A DNA stretch of 64,000 nt from Pollutimonas nitritireducens (GTDB lineage: Bacteria; Pseudomonadota; Gammaproteobacteria; Burkholderiales; Burkholderiaceae_B). The position numbers and the translations under genes were made by a program. Of the stretch, positions 46,724 through 56,411 are shown piece after piece. Location of the stretch: NCBI RefSeq assembly GCF_002849615.1, contig NZ_PDNV01000009.1, positions 124,001 through 188,000 on the forward strand, in the 5' to 3' direction. Under the pieces are notes generated by a model that worked only from the letters and a program-made list of their open reading frames with translations, did no database searches and was not told the origin of the DNA. How positions within the stretch are numbered: position 1 is the first letter of the stretch; the number at the start of each line of letters is the position of its first letter.

Positions 46724-47587
46724 ATGAACATGAAAAGCTATCGATATTCAAGCGCACAAGGCGAAAGGGAATACTTGCTTTTCGTCCCGAAGGGATACGG
46801 CAGTACGCCCCTACCTTTGATAATAATGCTGCACGGCTGTAAGCAGGATGCTGCAGACTTTTCACTCGGCACGGGTATGAACGTGTTAGCTGAACGGGAA
46901 AAGTGTCTCGTGGCCTATCCGATTCAGCCCAGCACTGCAAGTCATGAAAAATGCTGGAACTGGTATCAACCGCAGCATCAGCACCGAGATTTCGGAGAAC
47001 CTTCGATGGTCGCGGGGATTACGCGTGAGATCATAACCAACTTTAAGGTGGATGCAACCCGCGTCTACGTGGCTGGTATGTCAGCTGGTGGCGCGATGGC
47101 GGCCGTAATGATCCACACCTATCCGGATCTTTATGCTGCGGCTGGCATTCACTCAGGCTTACCCTATGGGAGTGCTTCTAGCCTGCTTTCTGCGCTGGGC
47201 ACCATGAAGATGGGTATAAGCGTACCATTTGGATTGACGGCTATTGCAACACATGCCGCGCAGGAGCGCCCACTCATCGTTTTCCATGGGGATTTAGATG
47301 GAACCGTTGTTCCTTCAAACAGCTGGGAACTATTGAAGGGGTTTGACCGAGGCGAAGCTACGGTTTCGGAAGAAATCGCCGACTCAGATGAAGGGCGGCG
47401 ATCAACGCTAAGCGTAATGGAGAGTTCCGACGGCATCGACGCGGAACATTGGTCCGTGCATGGCGCTTCGCATGCCTGGGCGGGTGGAAACGAAAGTGGT
47501 TCATTCACGGACGCTAATGGGCCAGATGCCAGCGCTGAGATGATGCGTTTCTTTCTTGCTCATGCGCTACAGCCTTCAATCACGTGA
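46724..47587 (+). CDS. PHB depolymerase-type esterase
   Basis: 287 residues of the alpha/beta hydrolase 'esterase PHB' group. LPLIIMLHGCKQDAADFSLGTGMN gives the oxyanion loop (HGC), and VYVAGMSAGGAMAAVM the nucleophile elbow with the catalytic serine. A later aspartate (FHGDLDGTVVP) and histidine (WSVHGASHAWAGG) complete the triad. No signal peptide, so it is cytosolic; PHB or phenolic-ester substrates are both possible. AAGGAAAC lies about 12 nt upstream of the ATG, and 46730 is an alternative ATG. The gene sits between debris and the 24-residue membrane peptide. Confidence 0.85.
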   Translation: MNMKSYRYSSAQGEREYLLFVPKGYGSTPLPLIIMLHGCKQDAADFSLGTGMNVLAEREKCLVAYPIQPSTASHEKCWNWYQPQHQHRDFGEPSMVAGITREIITNFKVDATRVYVAGMSAGGAMAAVMIHTYPDLYAAAGIHSGLPYGSASSLLSALGTMKMGISVPFGLTAIATHAAQERPLIVFHGDLDGTVVPSNSWELLKGFDRGEATVSEEIADSDEGRRSTLSVMESSDGIDAEHWSVHGASHAWAGGNESGSFTDANGPDASAEMMRFFLAHALQPSIT

Positions 47588-47858
47588 TCAACCACGACCT
47601 GCTCAATTTTGCGTTCATGTCGTGATTGCCTGTGCAATTGGTGGTGTGAGTTTATTACCTCCGCGTATGAGACAATGTTCATAAGCTAACCAGCGTGGCT
47701 TCTGGGAAGGGGGACCATCCCATTTGGTCAAATGGAATGTCTGACTTGAAGGCTTGCGTCGCAGCGCGCTTAGCCGGTTGGAAACGGGGTGTTGTACGCA
47801 CGCCGTGAACAGCCTGAAACCGTTTCGCGTTTGACTGCATACTCAAAGGAATCAAATC

Positions 47859-47933
47859 ATGAACAGAATTATCTGGTTTGTTGGTCTCATCGTCATCATC
47901 TTGTTTATCCTGGGATACTTCGGCCTACGCTGA
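47859..47933 (+). CDS. 24-residue single-pass membrane peptide
   Basis: ATG at 47859 with AAAGGA 8 nt upstream. The product has a basic start (MNR), about 18 hydrophobic residues (IIWFVGLIVIILFILGYF) and ends GLR. This is a plain one-helix membrane peptide of a type often seen as unannotated small proteins in proteobacteria. No partner gene is evident. The 5' flank (47588-47858) holds no other gene I can support. Confidence 0.65.
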   Translation: MNRIIWFVGLIVIILFILGYFGLR

Positions 47934-48145
47934 AGGTGTCCGTGGCAGTGAGTTTCTCGTTAGGCTACTTGCATAAGAAGCGAAGCATCTGTGTTCATCG
48001 AGATCAGCGACCGGCCAGTCAATAAGGCTAATCATGATCCAGGTAGATCGACACGACATCGTGTGCGATGGACGTGAAAGATATGGGCGTAAGCATCGTT
48101 GAGTCCTGTTCGTTGAACAAATACGTGACCACAAGACAACTGGCT

Positions 48146-48362
48146 TCACGGCCTTTTTTGACTCCAAGCATTGTGCAGAAACTGTCTATCGAGACGTCTT
48201 TCGACTAATTCCAGCGCGTCATCGACTTCGATACCAAGGTATCCCAATGGCGGTCACCCAGGCATCAACTATCCGAGCGTATTGCCTGGTCGATAAGTGC
48301 AAAGATGCGCGGATTCTGCTTGAGAAAATGAAATCATCAGCGCGCAAGTGTTTGTGTTTCAT
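48146..48362 (-). pseudogene. Internally deleted tyrosine recombinase (integrase)
   Basis: From the ATG at 48362 the reverse strand reads LHLSTRQYARIVDAWVTAIG, the block just before the HxxR box of a common betaproteobacterial integrase. It jumps, in another frame, to GYLGIEVDDALE, its C-terminal catalytic-tyrosine block, and stops at 48146. The part that should contain RRTKATLIYRRTKN...LLGHTKLEST is deleted, with a frameshift at the join near 48240. This is the last trace of a mobile element in this region. Confidence 0.75.
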
Positions 48363-48774
48363 GACGAACCCCTTTTTTTTGGGGAAAGGAGTTTTAGTCT
48401 GCTGATAATCACGAAAATCCGATAGGCCGTCGATTGGAAATACGCTCAGACGCTATTCGACCCTGACCGGCCTCTGACTCTTCCCGAAGGCAGACGCAGT
48501 AACGATTACATTGACGGACACGCTTGCGTGCAAGGTTCAAACCAGCAGGGGAATTGCAGCTAGGGCATTGCTGCCGCTCGGAAATGCCCAGAAGTCTTGT
48601 CCGGGCTGTCCGTATTATTGAGCGTTGTAGAGACGTAGAAAAATTCAAATGATTGCGTATCATGTGGTTACACTGCCACACTGGGCAACCAAAATAACCA
48701 TGTTATACGGCCATTGGCGTCCTATATTGACTGTCAGGCGTCGCAATGAACCTTCAAATGCTCGGGAAGAACGT
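48363..48774. other. Spacer upstream of the VIT1/CCC1-like gene, no gene supported
   Basis: An open reverse frame (48409-48681) contains SERQQCPSCNSPAGLNL, which resembles a zinc-ribbon but lacks a second cysteine pair and a good start. It may be another decayed gene. A CCCC-T7-GGGG hairpin at about 48367-48381 is too weak to call a terminator. Confidence 0.3.
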
Positions 48775-49464
48775 ATGAGACACGGCGAACAACATCGAAC
48801 ACATCGAACCGGCTGGCTTCGTGCCGCCGTTTTAGGGGCAAACGATGGAATTGTTTCTACTGCGAGCCTAGTGTTGGGAGTCGCGGCCTCCGGCGCAAGT
48901 ACAAGAGCCATTCTCGTTGCGGGTGTTGCCGGCCTTGTAGCGGGTGCTATGTCAATGGCCGCTGGTGAGTATGTCTCCGTCAGCTCGCAATCTGATACTG
49001 AGCGCGCGGATCTGACTCGTGAGGTTAAAGAGTTGGCCGCAAATCCCGAACAGGAGCACGAAGAATTGGTATCGATCTACGTGCGGCGTGGACTGGATAG
49101 TACATTAGCATCAAGAGTTGCCACCCAACTAATGTCTCATGATGCGCTTGGCGCACACGGCAGAGACGAGCTCGGCATATCCGATACGTTGGCCGCGAAA
49201 CCAGTCCAAGCTGCGTTCGCCTCCGCTGGAACTTTCGCCGTGGGAGCGACGCTTCCACTGCTGATGGTTCTAATGCTTCCGAATGCTGCACTCATGTGGG
49301 GCATCGCAGTAAGCTCGCTCTTCTTTCTTGCGCTGTTGGGCCTGCTAGCTGCGAGCGCAGGCGGCGCCCCGGCGCTCGTGTCGGTATTACGTGTTTCCTT
49401 CTGGGGTGCGTTGGCAATGGGCTTGACCGCGGCAGTCGGGGCGCTCTTCGGAGTGTCTGCATGA
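48775..49464 (+). CDS. VIT1/CCC1-family iron/manganese transporter
   Basis: 229 residues from the ATG at 48775 (GGAAGA upstream). Five hydrophobic helices: WLRAAVLGANDGIVSTASLVLGVAA with the conserved ANDG motif, ILVAGVAGLVAGAMSMAAGEYVSVSSQ, then a cytosolic acidic loop (LTREVKELAANPEQEHEELVSIYVRRGL) whose E/D residues bind metal in VIT proteins. Two C-terminal helices follow. It probably moves Fe2+ or Mn2+ out of the cytosol. Upstream frames of the same phase are open but do not look like the family. The gene stands alone in the accessory block. Confidence 0.88.
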   Translation: MRHGEQHRTHRTGWLRAAVLGANDGIVSTASLVLGVAASGASTRAILVAGVAGLVAGAMSMAAGEYVSVSSQSDTERADLTREVKELAANPEQEHEELVSIYVRRGLDSTLASRVATQLMSHDALGAHGRDELGISDTLAAKPVQAAFASAGTFAVGATLPLLMVLMLPNAALMWGIAVSSLFFLALLGLLAASAGGAPALVSVLRVSFWGALAMGLTAAVGALFGVSA

Positions 49465-49540
49465 GACGTGCCAAGTGGATTCGCGCGACGCCTAACAATT
49501 CATCTGACATCAATAACACTCAAGATAGCACTCACAAAGG

Positions 49541-49990
49541 CTATCTAGCCTCGGCACCCGCCATTTGATCGAGATTTGCGATCAGCCGTGTAAGCAGGTC
49601 AATAAGTTGTGCCTCTTCCGCTTGTGTAAATCCGGCGAGCGCCTCCCGATTTCCCTGGAACAGGGTCGCGATTGCCACGGGCATGCGTTCTTGCGCGGCC
49701 CTCGTAAGCACAATGCGACTGCTGCGACCGTCCACGGGGTCGGGGGTTCGCTCGATCAAACCGTCCCTTTCCATGCGAGCAAGCATTTGCGCCATCGGAG
49801 GTTGCTCAACCTTGGCAAACCGGGCGAGGTCGCGCTGCGTGCTTGCGTTTCCGTCCTTCAGCGCAACCAGCACAGGCAATTGACCCACGCCGAAACCGAG
49901 CGGTTTAAGACGCGACTCGCTAAGGCGAGCGAAGCCCCGCGCCGCCAGACTTACGAGATGCCCCGGCGTAGAAAGCACATTTTCAGCCAT
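49541..49990 (-). CDS. MarR-family transcriptional regulator
   Basis: 149 residues from the ATG at 49990, with AAGGAG 5 nt upstream; an ATG at 50008 and the open frame beyond it are less likely. The winged-helix core is clear: NASTQRDLARFAKVEQPPMAQMLARMERDGLIERTPDPVDGRSSRIVLT. Such regulators bind A+T-rich palindromes and are released by phenolic ligands or oxidants. It is divergent from the SnoaL-like gene. The spacer has an A+T-rich dyad (50025-50051) that is a natural operator candidate for both genes. Confidence 0.93.
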   Translation of the reverse strand: MAENVLSTPGHLVSLAARGFARLSESRLKPLGFGVGQLPVLVALKDGNASTQRDLARFAKVEQPPMAQMLARMERDGLIERTPDPVDGRSSRIVLTRAAQERMPVAIATLFQGNREALAGFTQAEEAQLIDLLTRLIANLDQMAGAEAR

Positions 49991-50024
49991 ACCGCTCCTT
50001 TTCTTCATCAGCGCTTTACACAAA

Positions 50025-50051
50025 TACATATGCACGTATATATTATATATC
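50025..50051. promoter_or_regulatory. Candidate MarR operator
   Basis: ATAC/GTAT arms flank a central ATATGCAC and run into a near-palindromic TATATATTATATA. The site lies between the divergent MarR and SnoaL-like genes. Autoregulation at such dyads is usual for MarR proteins. The assignment rests on symmetry and position only. Confidence 0.35.
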
Positions 50052-50120
50052 CGACGGGCGCCAGGCAATGTCGGCTCGATGCCATCGGCAATCCCTTCAA
50101 CCCTTCCTGAGGAAATGAGT

Positions 50121-50498
50121 ATGCCGAAAAGCGATTTTCAAGTTATCAAGGAAATGTACGAACGCTTCAACGCGAGAGACATCGACGGCGTACTTGCCGC
50201 GGTTGCCGATGATGTCGCCTGGGCCAACGGCATGGATGGCGGCCACATTCATGGGCATGAGGCTATGCGCGGCTACTGGACACGCCAATGGGCTGTCGTC
50301 AGCCCACACGTTGAGCCAATAGCATTTCAACAAACTTCGGATGGTGCCGTAGCTGTTGAGGTGATCCAGTCAGTATTCGACCTCAATGGTCAGCCGTTAA
50401 ATGGCCAGACTCATGGGCTGAGGGACAAGACAGTGATGCACATTTTCCGGATGGATAGCAACAAAGTCACGCGCTTCGATATCCAGGATGTCTATTAA
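50121..50498 (+). CDS. SnoaL-like domain protein
   Basis: 125 residues from the ATG at 50121 with GAGG upstream; ATGs at 50079 and 50115 are in the same frame. The cone-shaped alpha+beta SnoaL/NTF2-like fold is indicated by VIKEMYERFNARDIDGVLAAVADDVAWANG, GHEAMRGYWTRQWAVVSPHVEP and MHIFRMDSNKVTRFDIQDVY. Members are enzymes (isomerases, hydrolases) or ligand binders; the catalytic residues here are not diagnostic. It is probably regulated by the divergent MarR gene. Confidence 0.85.
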   Translation: MPKSDFQVIKEMYERFNARDIDGVLAAVADDVAWANGMDGGHIHGHEAMRGYWTRQWAVVSPHVEPIAFQQTSDGAVAVEVIQSVFDLNGQPLNGQTHGLRDKTVMHIFRMDSNKVTRFDIQDVY

Positions 50499-50567
50499 GC
50501 ATTACGTCGACCAACCTAGGCCCAACACGACCCGATGCACAAGCGGGCCGGCTGGCGGGCGGCGCCG

Positions 50568-52403
50568 TCACCCTCCAGCAGAAACCCCTTCCCTACGCGG
50601 GTCCGACCCACCTTCCAATCCCTCCGGCGTCACCACTATCCCCTGCAGTCCACTGGGAAAGTCTATCTCCCTCACCTCGTGCCCCATGGCCCGCAAGCCT
50701 CCTGCCAGTCCATGCAAAGACGTCCCCTTCTCCAGTTCCGTGAACGAATTCCGGCTTCCACGATTCGGCAGGGCTATCGCCTGCTGAATATCAAGCTCCC
50801 AGTCCAGCACGCCGAGGATCGTCTTCGCCACGTAATTGATGATCGCGCTACCACCCGGCGAGCCGATGGCCATGACAGGCTTGCCCTCCTTCAGCACCAG
50901 CATCGGCGCCATTGAGCTGCGCGGCCGCTTCAGCGGTTCAAGCCGGTTGGCCACTGGCTTGCCCTGCGCGTCCACGTCGGAAAGCGAGAAATCGGTCAGT
51001 TGGTTATTCAGCAGAAAACCACGTACAAAAATCTTGCTGCCGAACGCCGATTCAATCGTGCTGGTCATCGACACCACGTTGCCTTGCGCGTCCACGGCCG
51101 AGATATGCGTGGTGGAAGCCTGCTGCAGCGACGTGTCCTTTCCGCGTATGGCAAGCATGCCTGCCGGATCGCCCGGCGGGGCGCGGCCTATTGTCCGGTC
51201 CGGCTTGATGAGACCTGCGCGCAACGCCAGATACTCGGGATCCAGCATGGCCTTTACCGGCACGTCGATGAACGCGGGATCCGCTACGTACACATCCCGG
51301 TCGGCATAGGCAAGCTTTCCGGCCTCGGAGAAGTAATGCACCGCCTGCAGTGAATCGGGCGGCAAGGATTCGATATCCGTGTGCGACAGGATGTTGAGCA
51401 TTTGCATTACCGTCAACGGCCCTGAGCTTGGTGGCGGCATTCCGCAAAGCGTGTAGACCTTGTAGGGCGCACATAAGGCCGCCCGTTCGAGGGCGCGGTA
51501 TCCTGACAAATCCTGCAGCGTCAGATCGCCCGGAACAGCGTGCCCTGCAATGGCGTTGACGATGTCTTGCGCCAATATGCCTTCGTAGAACGCCTCCGCG
51601 CCCTGCTTCGCAACCTGCCGAAATACCTCGGCCAACGGTTTGTTCACCAGCTTGTAGCCCACCGGCCAGGGCTCGCCGTGCGCGTCGTAGAAATAAGCCG
51701 CCGCGGCAGGCTGGTCTCGCAGGCCGTTATTATCTTTCAGCAAGGCGTGCAAGCGTTCGGATACGGGGAACCCCTCTTCCGCCAATGCGATGGCCGGCGC
51801 AAAAAGGCGAGCCCAGCTCAGGCGTCCATCTTCTTCATGCATAAGGGCCAGGACCCGAAGAAGTCCCGGCGCACCCACCGACCGTCCGCTATTGACGGCC
51901 TCCCAGAACGGGATTGCCTTGCCCTCGGCCATAAACTGGTTGCTGCGGGCGGCGGCGGGCGCGGTTTCACGGCCGTCATAGGCGTGAACGGACCGGCTCT
52001 TGGCATCATAAGAAACGATGAAGGCGCCGCCTCCAATGCCCGATGACTGTGGTTCGACCAGGTTCAGCACCATCTGGCTGGCTATGGCGGCGTCTACGGC
52101 GCTCCCGCCTTCGGCCAGGACGTCCGCGCCGGCCTTCGTCGCAAACGGATTCGCGGTGCTCACCATGTAGTGGGACGCGCGCACCCCTTCCCGTCCTTGG
52201 CGAACAGACGTGCTCGCCGCCTCCGGATTGATGTCCTGAACGTTGACCGGAGGCTGCGCATCCAGGACATCGTTGTATGTGCCGGCATCGAAGGCCGATA
52301 CACCTGCCGCGGCCAGCAGACTTGCGCCGGCCAGCATGCACGCAGCGGTCCGCCGCAAAACTCGGCGCATGGCACGGGTGGTTCGATTGGGTGTCATCAG
52401 CAC
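50568..52403 (-). CDS. ggt: Gamma-glutamyltransferase
   Basis: 611 residues with an N-terminal Sec signal (about residues 12-36, RRVLRRTAACMLAGASLLAAAGVSA), so the enzyme is periplasmic. The autoprocessing nucleophile is the threonine of STTHISAVD near residue 430, where the precursor splits into large and small subunits. The SGIGGGAFIVSYDA and PPPSSGPLTVMQMLNIL blocks are also typical. It hydrolyses or transfers the gamma-glutamyl group of glutathione. The LysR gene lies upstream on the same strand, with stop and ggt start only ~2 nt apart, so the two form an operon. Confidence 0.95.
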   Translation of the reverse strand: MLMTPNRTTRAMRRVLRRTAACMLAGASLLAAAGVSAFDAGTYNDVLDAQPPVNVQDINPEAASTSVRQGREGVRASHYMVSTANPFATKAGADVLAEGGSAVDAAIASQMVLNLVEPQSSGIGGGAFIVSYDAKSRSVHAYDGRETAPAAARSNQFMAEGKAIPFWEAVNSGRSVGAPGLLRVLALMHEEDGRLSWARLFAPAIALAEEGFPVSERLHALLKDNNGLRDQPAAAAYFYDAHGEPWPVGYKLVNKPLAEVFRQVAKQGAEAFYEGILAQDIVNAIAGHAVPGDLTLQDLSGYRALERAALCAPYKVYTLCGMPPPSSGPLTVMQMLNILSHTDIESLPPDSLQAVHYFSEAGKLAYADRDVYVADPAFIDVPVKAMLDPEYLALRAGLIKPDRTIGRAPPGDPAGMLAIRGKDTSLQQASTTHISAVDAQGNVVSMTSTIESAFGSKIFVRGFLLNNQLTDFSLSDVDAQGKPVANRLEPLKRPRSSMAPMLVLKEGKPVMAIGSPGGSAIINYVAKTILGVLDWELDIQQAIALPNRGSRNSFTELEKGTSLHGLAGGLRAMGHEVREIDFPSGLQGIVVTPEGLEGGSDPRREGVSAGG

Positions 52404-52404
52404 G

Positions 52405-53304
52405 CTATCCTCGATTTGCTTCAGTAATACCAGCCAACCAGGCCTCCAGCGCCAGCAAGGCCTCGCTGGGTTCGCTCGAGACAGGATAGCTGAAGAAATA
52501 AGCCTCGCGCACGCTGAGCACTCCCTGGACCGGAGTTAGAAGTTGTCCCGCATCCAGTTCCGCTTGAACCAGAAAACGTGGCACAAGCGCCACGCCCATT
52601 CCTGCTTTGACAGCGGCCAGGGTCATGGTGAAAAGCTCATACCGCGGGCCGGCGCTGATGGACGGTACATACTCCTTCTGCTGCGCCTGATACCAGTGGC
52701 GCCAGGCGTCGGGACGCGAAGACATGTGCAGATGGGTCAGGTCCGCCATGGATCCGCCGGCCGCGTCGATCGCCTTCAGCATCCCGGGTGTGCAGACTGG
52801 CAGTAGTTCGCCTTCGTCGAACAATTTGATGCCGACAGTCTGCGGCCATATTTGCTCGGCATGATAGATGGCGGCGTCGAAAGGATGATCATTGAATTGG
52901 AAAGGCAGGGTACGCACAGACAGGCTTACCGAGATGTCGCCATGCCTGCGTTGAAATTCCGGCAGTCGAGGTACGAGCCAGGTCGTGGCCAAGGTCGGCA
53001 GCACCGCCACGTGCAAACTGCGTCCCATGCCGGTACGCGACATCAGCCCCAGCGTATCCTTTTCCAGTTGTTCCAGGTGATGTCGTACGCGTGCGGCGTA
53101 TTCCGCACCTGCCGCAGTGACCGCAACGCGACGCCGTACGCGTGTCAGCAACTGAACGCCCAGGCGCTCCTCCAGGCCGGTGACCTGTCGATAAACCGCG
53201 CTGTGCGTCAGCGAAAGCTCCTCCGCGGCACGCGAAAACGAGGATAGCCTGGCGGTGGCCTCGAAAGCCTGCAGGGCGCCTAAATTGGGAATTCCTTTTC
53301 TCAT
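52405..53304 (-). CDS. LysR-family regulator (GcvA-like)
   Basis: 299 residues from the ATG at 53304 (AGGAAAGG upstream). The N-terminal HTH (IPNLGALQAFEATARLSSFSRAAEELSLTHSAVYRQVTGLEERLGVQLLTR) is of the GcvA/AmpR type. The C-terminal effector domain shows LHVAVLPTLATTWLVPRLPEFQRRHG. It lies between ggt and the divergent ThDP enzyme/GcdH pair and probably regulates one or both. The frame is open upstream to 53391 but without LysR-like residues. The inducer is unknown; the short distance to gcdH is suggestive. Confidence 0.93.
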   Translation of the reverse strand: MRKGIPNLGALQAFEATARLSSFSRAAEELSLTHSAVYRQVTGLEERLGVQLLTRVRRRVAVTAAGAEYAARVRHHLEQLEKDTLGLMSRTGMGRSLHVAVLPTLATTWLVPRLPEFQRRHGDISVSLSVRTLPFQFNDHPFDAAIYHAEQIWPQTVGIKLFDEGELLPVCTPGMLKAIDAAGGSMADLTHLHMSSRPDAWRHWYQAQQKEYVPSISAGPRYELFTMTLAAVKAGMGVALVPRFLVQAELDAGQLLTPVQGVLSVREAYFFSYPVSSEPSEALLALEAWLAGITEANRG

Positions 53305-53445
53305 CAACCTTTCCTGTGGCAATTCGAGCGGCAGCGTAGAATTGACCGTTACGACTTCGCTCAACGATGTCTTGCATAATAGGCAAGACATTGTGCAATT
53401 TTATCAATTGCGTTGTGCCCTCAACGCACATTATCCTAATCCTCT

Positions 53446-55143
53446 ATGAAAGCAAGCTCACACTCCCAACTTCGTTCCCGCCTGGGCGGCCACATCCTTG
53501 TCGACCAGCTTACCGCGCAAGGCGTCAAGCATGTCTTTTGCGTGCCCGGCGAAAGCTATCTGGCCGTCCTCGATGGCCTGCACGACGCCTCCATACAGGT
53601 CACCGTATGCCGCCAGGAAGGTGGTGCGGCCATGATGGCGGACGCTCATGGCAAGCTTACCGGCGAGCCCGGCATCTGCATGGTAACGCGCGGCCCAGGT
53701 GCGTCCAACGCACTGGCCGGCGTTCATATCGCGTCGCAGGACTCCACCCCCATGATCCTGTTCGTGGGCCAGATCGAACGCGGCATGCGCGAGCGCGAAG
53801 CTTTCCAGGAAATGGATTACCGCGCTGTATTCGGTACGCAAGCAAAATGGGTAACGGAAATCGACCAGGTCGAACGCATACCGGAAATCATCTCGCGCGC
53901 GTTCCATGTGGCCACCTCGGGGCGGCCCGGCCCTGTCGTTATCGCCCTGCCCGAAGACATGCTGATCGAGTACGCGCAAGTGCACGACGCACCGCACTAC
54001 GAAGTCATCGACAGTGCGCCGACCGCCAAACAAATGGAAGCCCTTGCGCAGCAATTGGCCAAAGCGCAGCGGCCGGTCGCCATACTGGGCGGCACGCGCT
54101 GGGACCAGGTGGCCGTCGACCAGTTCGCCGAGTTTGCCGAACGTTATCAGCTTCCGGTGGCGGTGCAGTTCCGCCGCCAGATGCTCTGCTCGGTCGACCA
54201 CCCTTGCTTCATTGGCGACGTGGGCTTGGGCAGTAATCCGGACATGATGAACTACATCAAGGAATCCGATCTAGTCTTGTTGGTGGGCGGCCGCATGTCC
54301 GAAATCGCCAGCCAAAGCTATACGCTTTTTGATATTCCCGTACCGGCCCAGACACTGGTGCACGTCTATCCCGACGCGAGCGAACTGAACCGCGTTTACC
54401 GCGCAAGCCTTGCTATCAATGTATCGCCGGCGTCTTTTGCCCAGGCGGTCACGGCCCTGCGCCCCCAGCAATCGGCTCCATGGTCGGCGGAACTGGAACG
54501 CATGCGCGCCAGCTACCTTGCCTGGACAGACCCACAAAAAATCACGCACCCAGGCGCTTTGCAAATGGGCAAGGTGATGTCGTATCTGCGTTCTACGCTG
54601 CCCGAGGACGCCATCATGTGCAATGGCGCGGGCAACTACGCCACCTGGCTGCATCGCTTCCATCAGTTCAAGCGCTTCGGCACGCAACTGGCTCCGACAT
54701 CGGGCTCCATGGGCTATGGGCTGCCCGCCGCCGTGGGCGCCAAACGTATCGATCCTTCCAAGACCGTGGTCTGTTTCGCTGGCGACGGTTGTTTCATGAT
54801 GCACGGTCAGGAATTCGCAACCGCTGTCCAATATCAGTTGCCCATTATCGTAATTCTTATTGACAACGGCATGTATGGCACCATCCGCATGCACCAGGAG
54901 CGACACTATCCTGCGCGCCTGTCGGCCACCTCGTTGCAGAACCCCGATTTCGCCGCCTATGCCGAGGCCTTCGGCGGACACGGCGAACGTGTGGAAACGA
55001 CCGAACAATTTGCCTCCGCCTTCGAACGCGCGGTCGCCAGCCGGAAGCCGGCCATCCTGCATTGCCTGATCGATCCTGAAACCATCTCGCCTTCCACGAC
55101 ACTGGAAAAAATTCGTCAGCAGGCGCAAGCAGCCCAGGCCTGA
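53446..55143 (+). CDS. ThDP-dependent enzyme, acetolactate synthase-like
   Basis: 565 residues with the three ThDP domains. The catalytic glutamate is E58 in [17 protein letters not shown], and the cofactor motif [29 protein letters not shown] starts near residue 445. The central domain appears not to bind FAD strongly, as in many family members. Without further motifs the reaction (acetolactate, glyoxylate carboligase, sulfoacetaldehyde, oxalyl-CoA, benzoylformate) cannot be fixed. It is followed by a glutaryl-CoA dehydrogenase gene, presumably one operon, and is divergent from the LysR gene. An aromatic or dicarboxylate route is likely but not proven. Confidence 0.85.
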   Translation: MKASSHSQLRSRLGGHILVDQLTAQGVKHVFCVPGESYLAVLDGLHDASIQVTVCRQEGGAAMMADAHGKLTGEPGICMVTRGPGASNALAGVHIASQDSTPMILFVGQIERGMREREAFQEMDYRAVFGTQAKWVTEIDQVERIPEIISRAFHVATSGRPGPVVIALPEDMLIEYAQVHDAPHYEVIDSAPTAKQMEALAQQLAKAQRPVAILGGTRWDQVAVDQFAEFAERYQLPVAVQFRRQMLCSVDHPCFIGDVGLGSNPDMMNYIKESDLVLLVGGRMSEIASQSYTLFDIPVPAQTLVHVYPDASELNRVYRASLAINVSPASFAQAVTALRPQQSAPWSAELERMRASYLAWTDPQKITHPGALQMGKVMSYLRSTLPEDAIMCNGAGNYATWLHRFHQFKRFGTQLAPTSGSMGYGLPAAVGAKRIDPSKTVVCFAGDGCFMMHGQEFATAVQYQLPIIVILIDNGMYGTIRMHQERHYPARLSATSLQNPDFAAYAEAFGGHGERVETTEQFASAFERAVASRKPAILHCLIDPETISPSTTLEKIRQQAQAAQA

Positions 55144-55149
55144 TCCATT

Positions 55150-55178
55150 GCCCCGGTTTGCGTGACGGCTGCCGGGGC
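55150..55178 (+). terminator. Possible terminator or attenuator hairpin between the ThDP enzyme and gcdH genes
   Basis: GCCCCGG (55150-55156) pairs with CCGGGGC (55172-55178) around a 15-nt loop, followed by GCTCTCTTATATTT. The T-run is broken and there is only ~75 bp before gcdH, so it may instead be an attenuator or RNA-stability hairpin. Confidence 0.35.
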
Positions 55179-55217
55179 GCTCTCTTATATTTCAACCTAT
55201 CTGACCCGGAGCCCACT

Positions 55218-56411
55218 ATGTCGGCAGCCCCCTCTTTTCATTGGCAAGACCCCTTACTACTGGACGCACAGTTAACTGAAGAAGAACGCATGGTGCGCGA
55301 CGCAGCGCAGGCGTATTCACAAGATAAACTGGCCACCCGCGTGCTCGAAGCCTTTCGTCATGAAAAAACCGATCCCGCGATTTTCGCCGAGATGGGCGAA
55401 CTCGGGCTATTGGGCGCCACCATACCGGAAGAATACGGCGGTGCCGGCCTGAACTATGTCAGCTATGGACTTATCGCGCGCGAAGTCGAACGCGTCGACT
55501 CGGGCTATCGCTCGATGATGAGCGTGCAATCCTCGTTGGTCATGGTGCCCATCAATGAGTTTGGCAGCGAGGAACAGAAGCGCAAGTACCTGCCCAAGCT
55601 TGCCCGCGGCGAATGGATAGGCTGCTTCGGCCTGACCGAACCCAACCATGGCTCCGATCCCGGCAGCATGGAGACGCGTGCAGTCAAGACAGCCGATGGC
55701 TACAAGCTTAGCGGCAGCAAAATGTGGATCACCAACTCACCGATTGCCGACGTTTTTGTTGTCTGGGCCAAAGTGGTCGGCGGTGACGACGACGGCAAAA
55801 TCCGCGGTTTCATCCTGGACAAGGGCATGAAGGGCCTGTCGGCTCCGGTCATACATGGCAAGGTCGGTTTGCGCGCTTCGATTACCGGCGAAATCGTCAT
55901 GGACGAAGTCGAAATCGGCGCCGAGCAGATGATGCCCGGCGTGAGCGGCCTGCGCGGCCCGTTCACTTGCCTGAACTCCGCCCGCTTTGGCATTGCCTGG
56001 GGCGCATTGGGTGCTGCTGAAGCCTGCTGGCATACGGCCCGCCAATACACCATGGACCGCAAGCAATTTGGCCGTCCATTGGCTGCCAACCAGCTCATCC
56101 AGAAGAAGCTGGCCGATATGCAGACGGATATCACCATGGCCCTGCAAGGCTGCCTGCGTCTGGGCCGCATGAAAGACGAAGGCACTGCCGCCGTGGAAAT
56201 CACGTCCATGATGAAACGCAATTCCTGCGGCAAGGCGCTAGATATTGCGCGCCTGGCCCGCGACATGCTGGGTGGCAATGGCATTTCAGACGAGTTCGGT
56301 GTGGCACGCCACCTGGTGAATCTGGAAGTGGTCAATACCTATGAAGGCACGCACGATGTGCATGCCTTGATATTAGGCCGCGCCCAAACTGGTCTGCAAG
56401 CGTTCTTCTAG
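55218..56411 (+). CDS. gcdH: Glutaryl-CoA dehydrogenase
   Basis: 397 residues of the acyl-CoA dehydrogenase family, glutaryl-CoA branch: [19 protein letters not shown] (FAD loop) and the catalytic base in [20 protein letters not shown] near residue 374. GcdH oxidatively decarboxylates glutaryl-CoA to crotonyl-CoA, using ETF as acceptor. It is used in lysine and aromatic catabolism. The ATG at 55218 is the family start; the frame is open back to 55158. It is convergent with a MaoC-like gene (4-nt overlap of the ends) and adjacent to the box cluster, where downstream acyl-CoA oxidation is useful. Confidence 0.95.
   Translation: MSAAPSFHWQDPLLLDAQLTEEERMVRDAAQAYSQDKLATRVLEAFRHEKTDPAIFAEMGELGLLGATIPEEYGGAGLNYVSYGLIAREVERVDSGYRSMMSVQSSLVMVPINEFGSEEQKRKYLPKLARGEWIGCFGLTEPNHGSDPGSMETRAVKTADGYKLSGSKMWITNSPIADVFVVWAKVVGGDDDGKIRGFILDKGMKGLSAPVIHGKVGLRASITGEIVMDEVEIGAEQMMPGVSGLRGPFTCLNSARFGIAWGALGAAEACWHTARQYTMDRKQFGRPLAANQLIQKKLADMQTDITMALQGCLRLGRMKDEGTAAVEITSMMKRNSCGKALDIARLARDMLGGNGISDEFGVARHLVNLEVVNTYEGTHDVHALILGRAQTGLQAFF

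Noticed and set aside
48409-48681. Reverse ORF with CPSC
   Set aside because: Only one C-x2-C pair, no start context and no family; kept as spacer text only.
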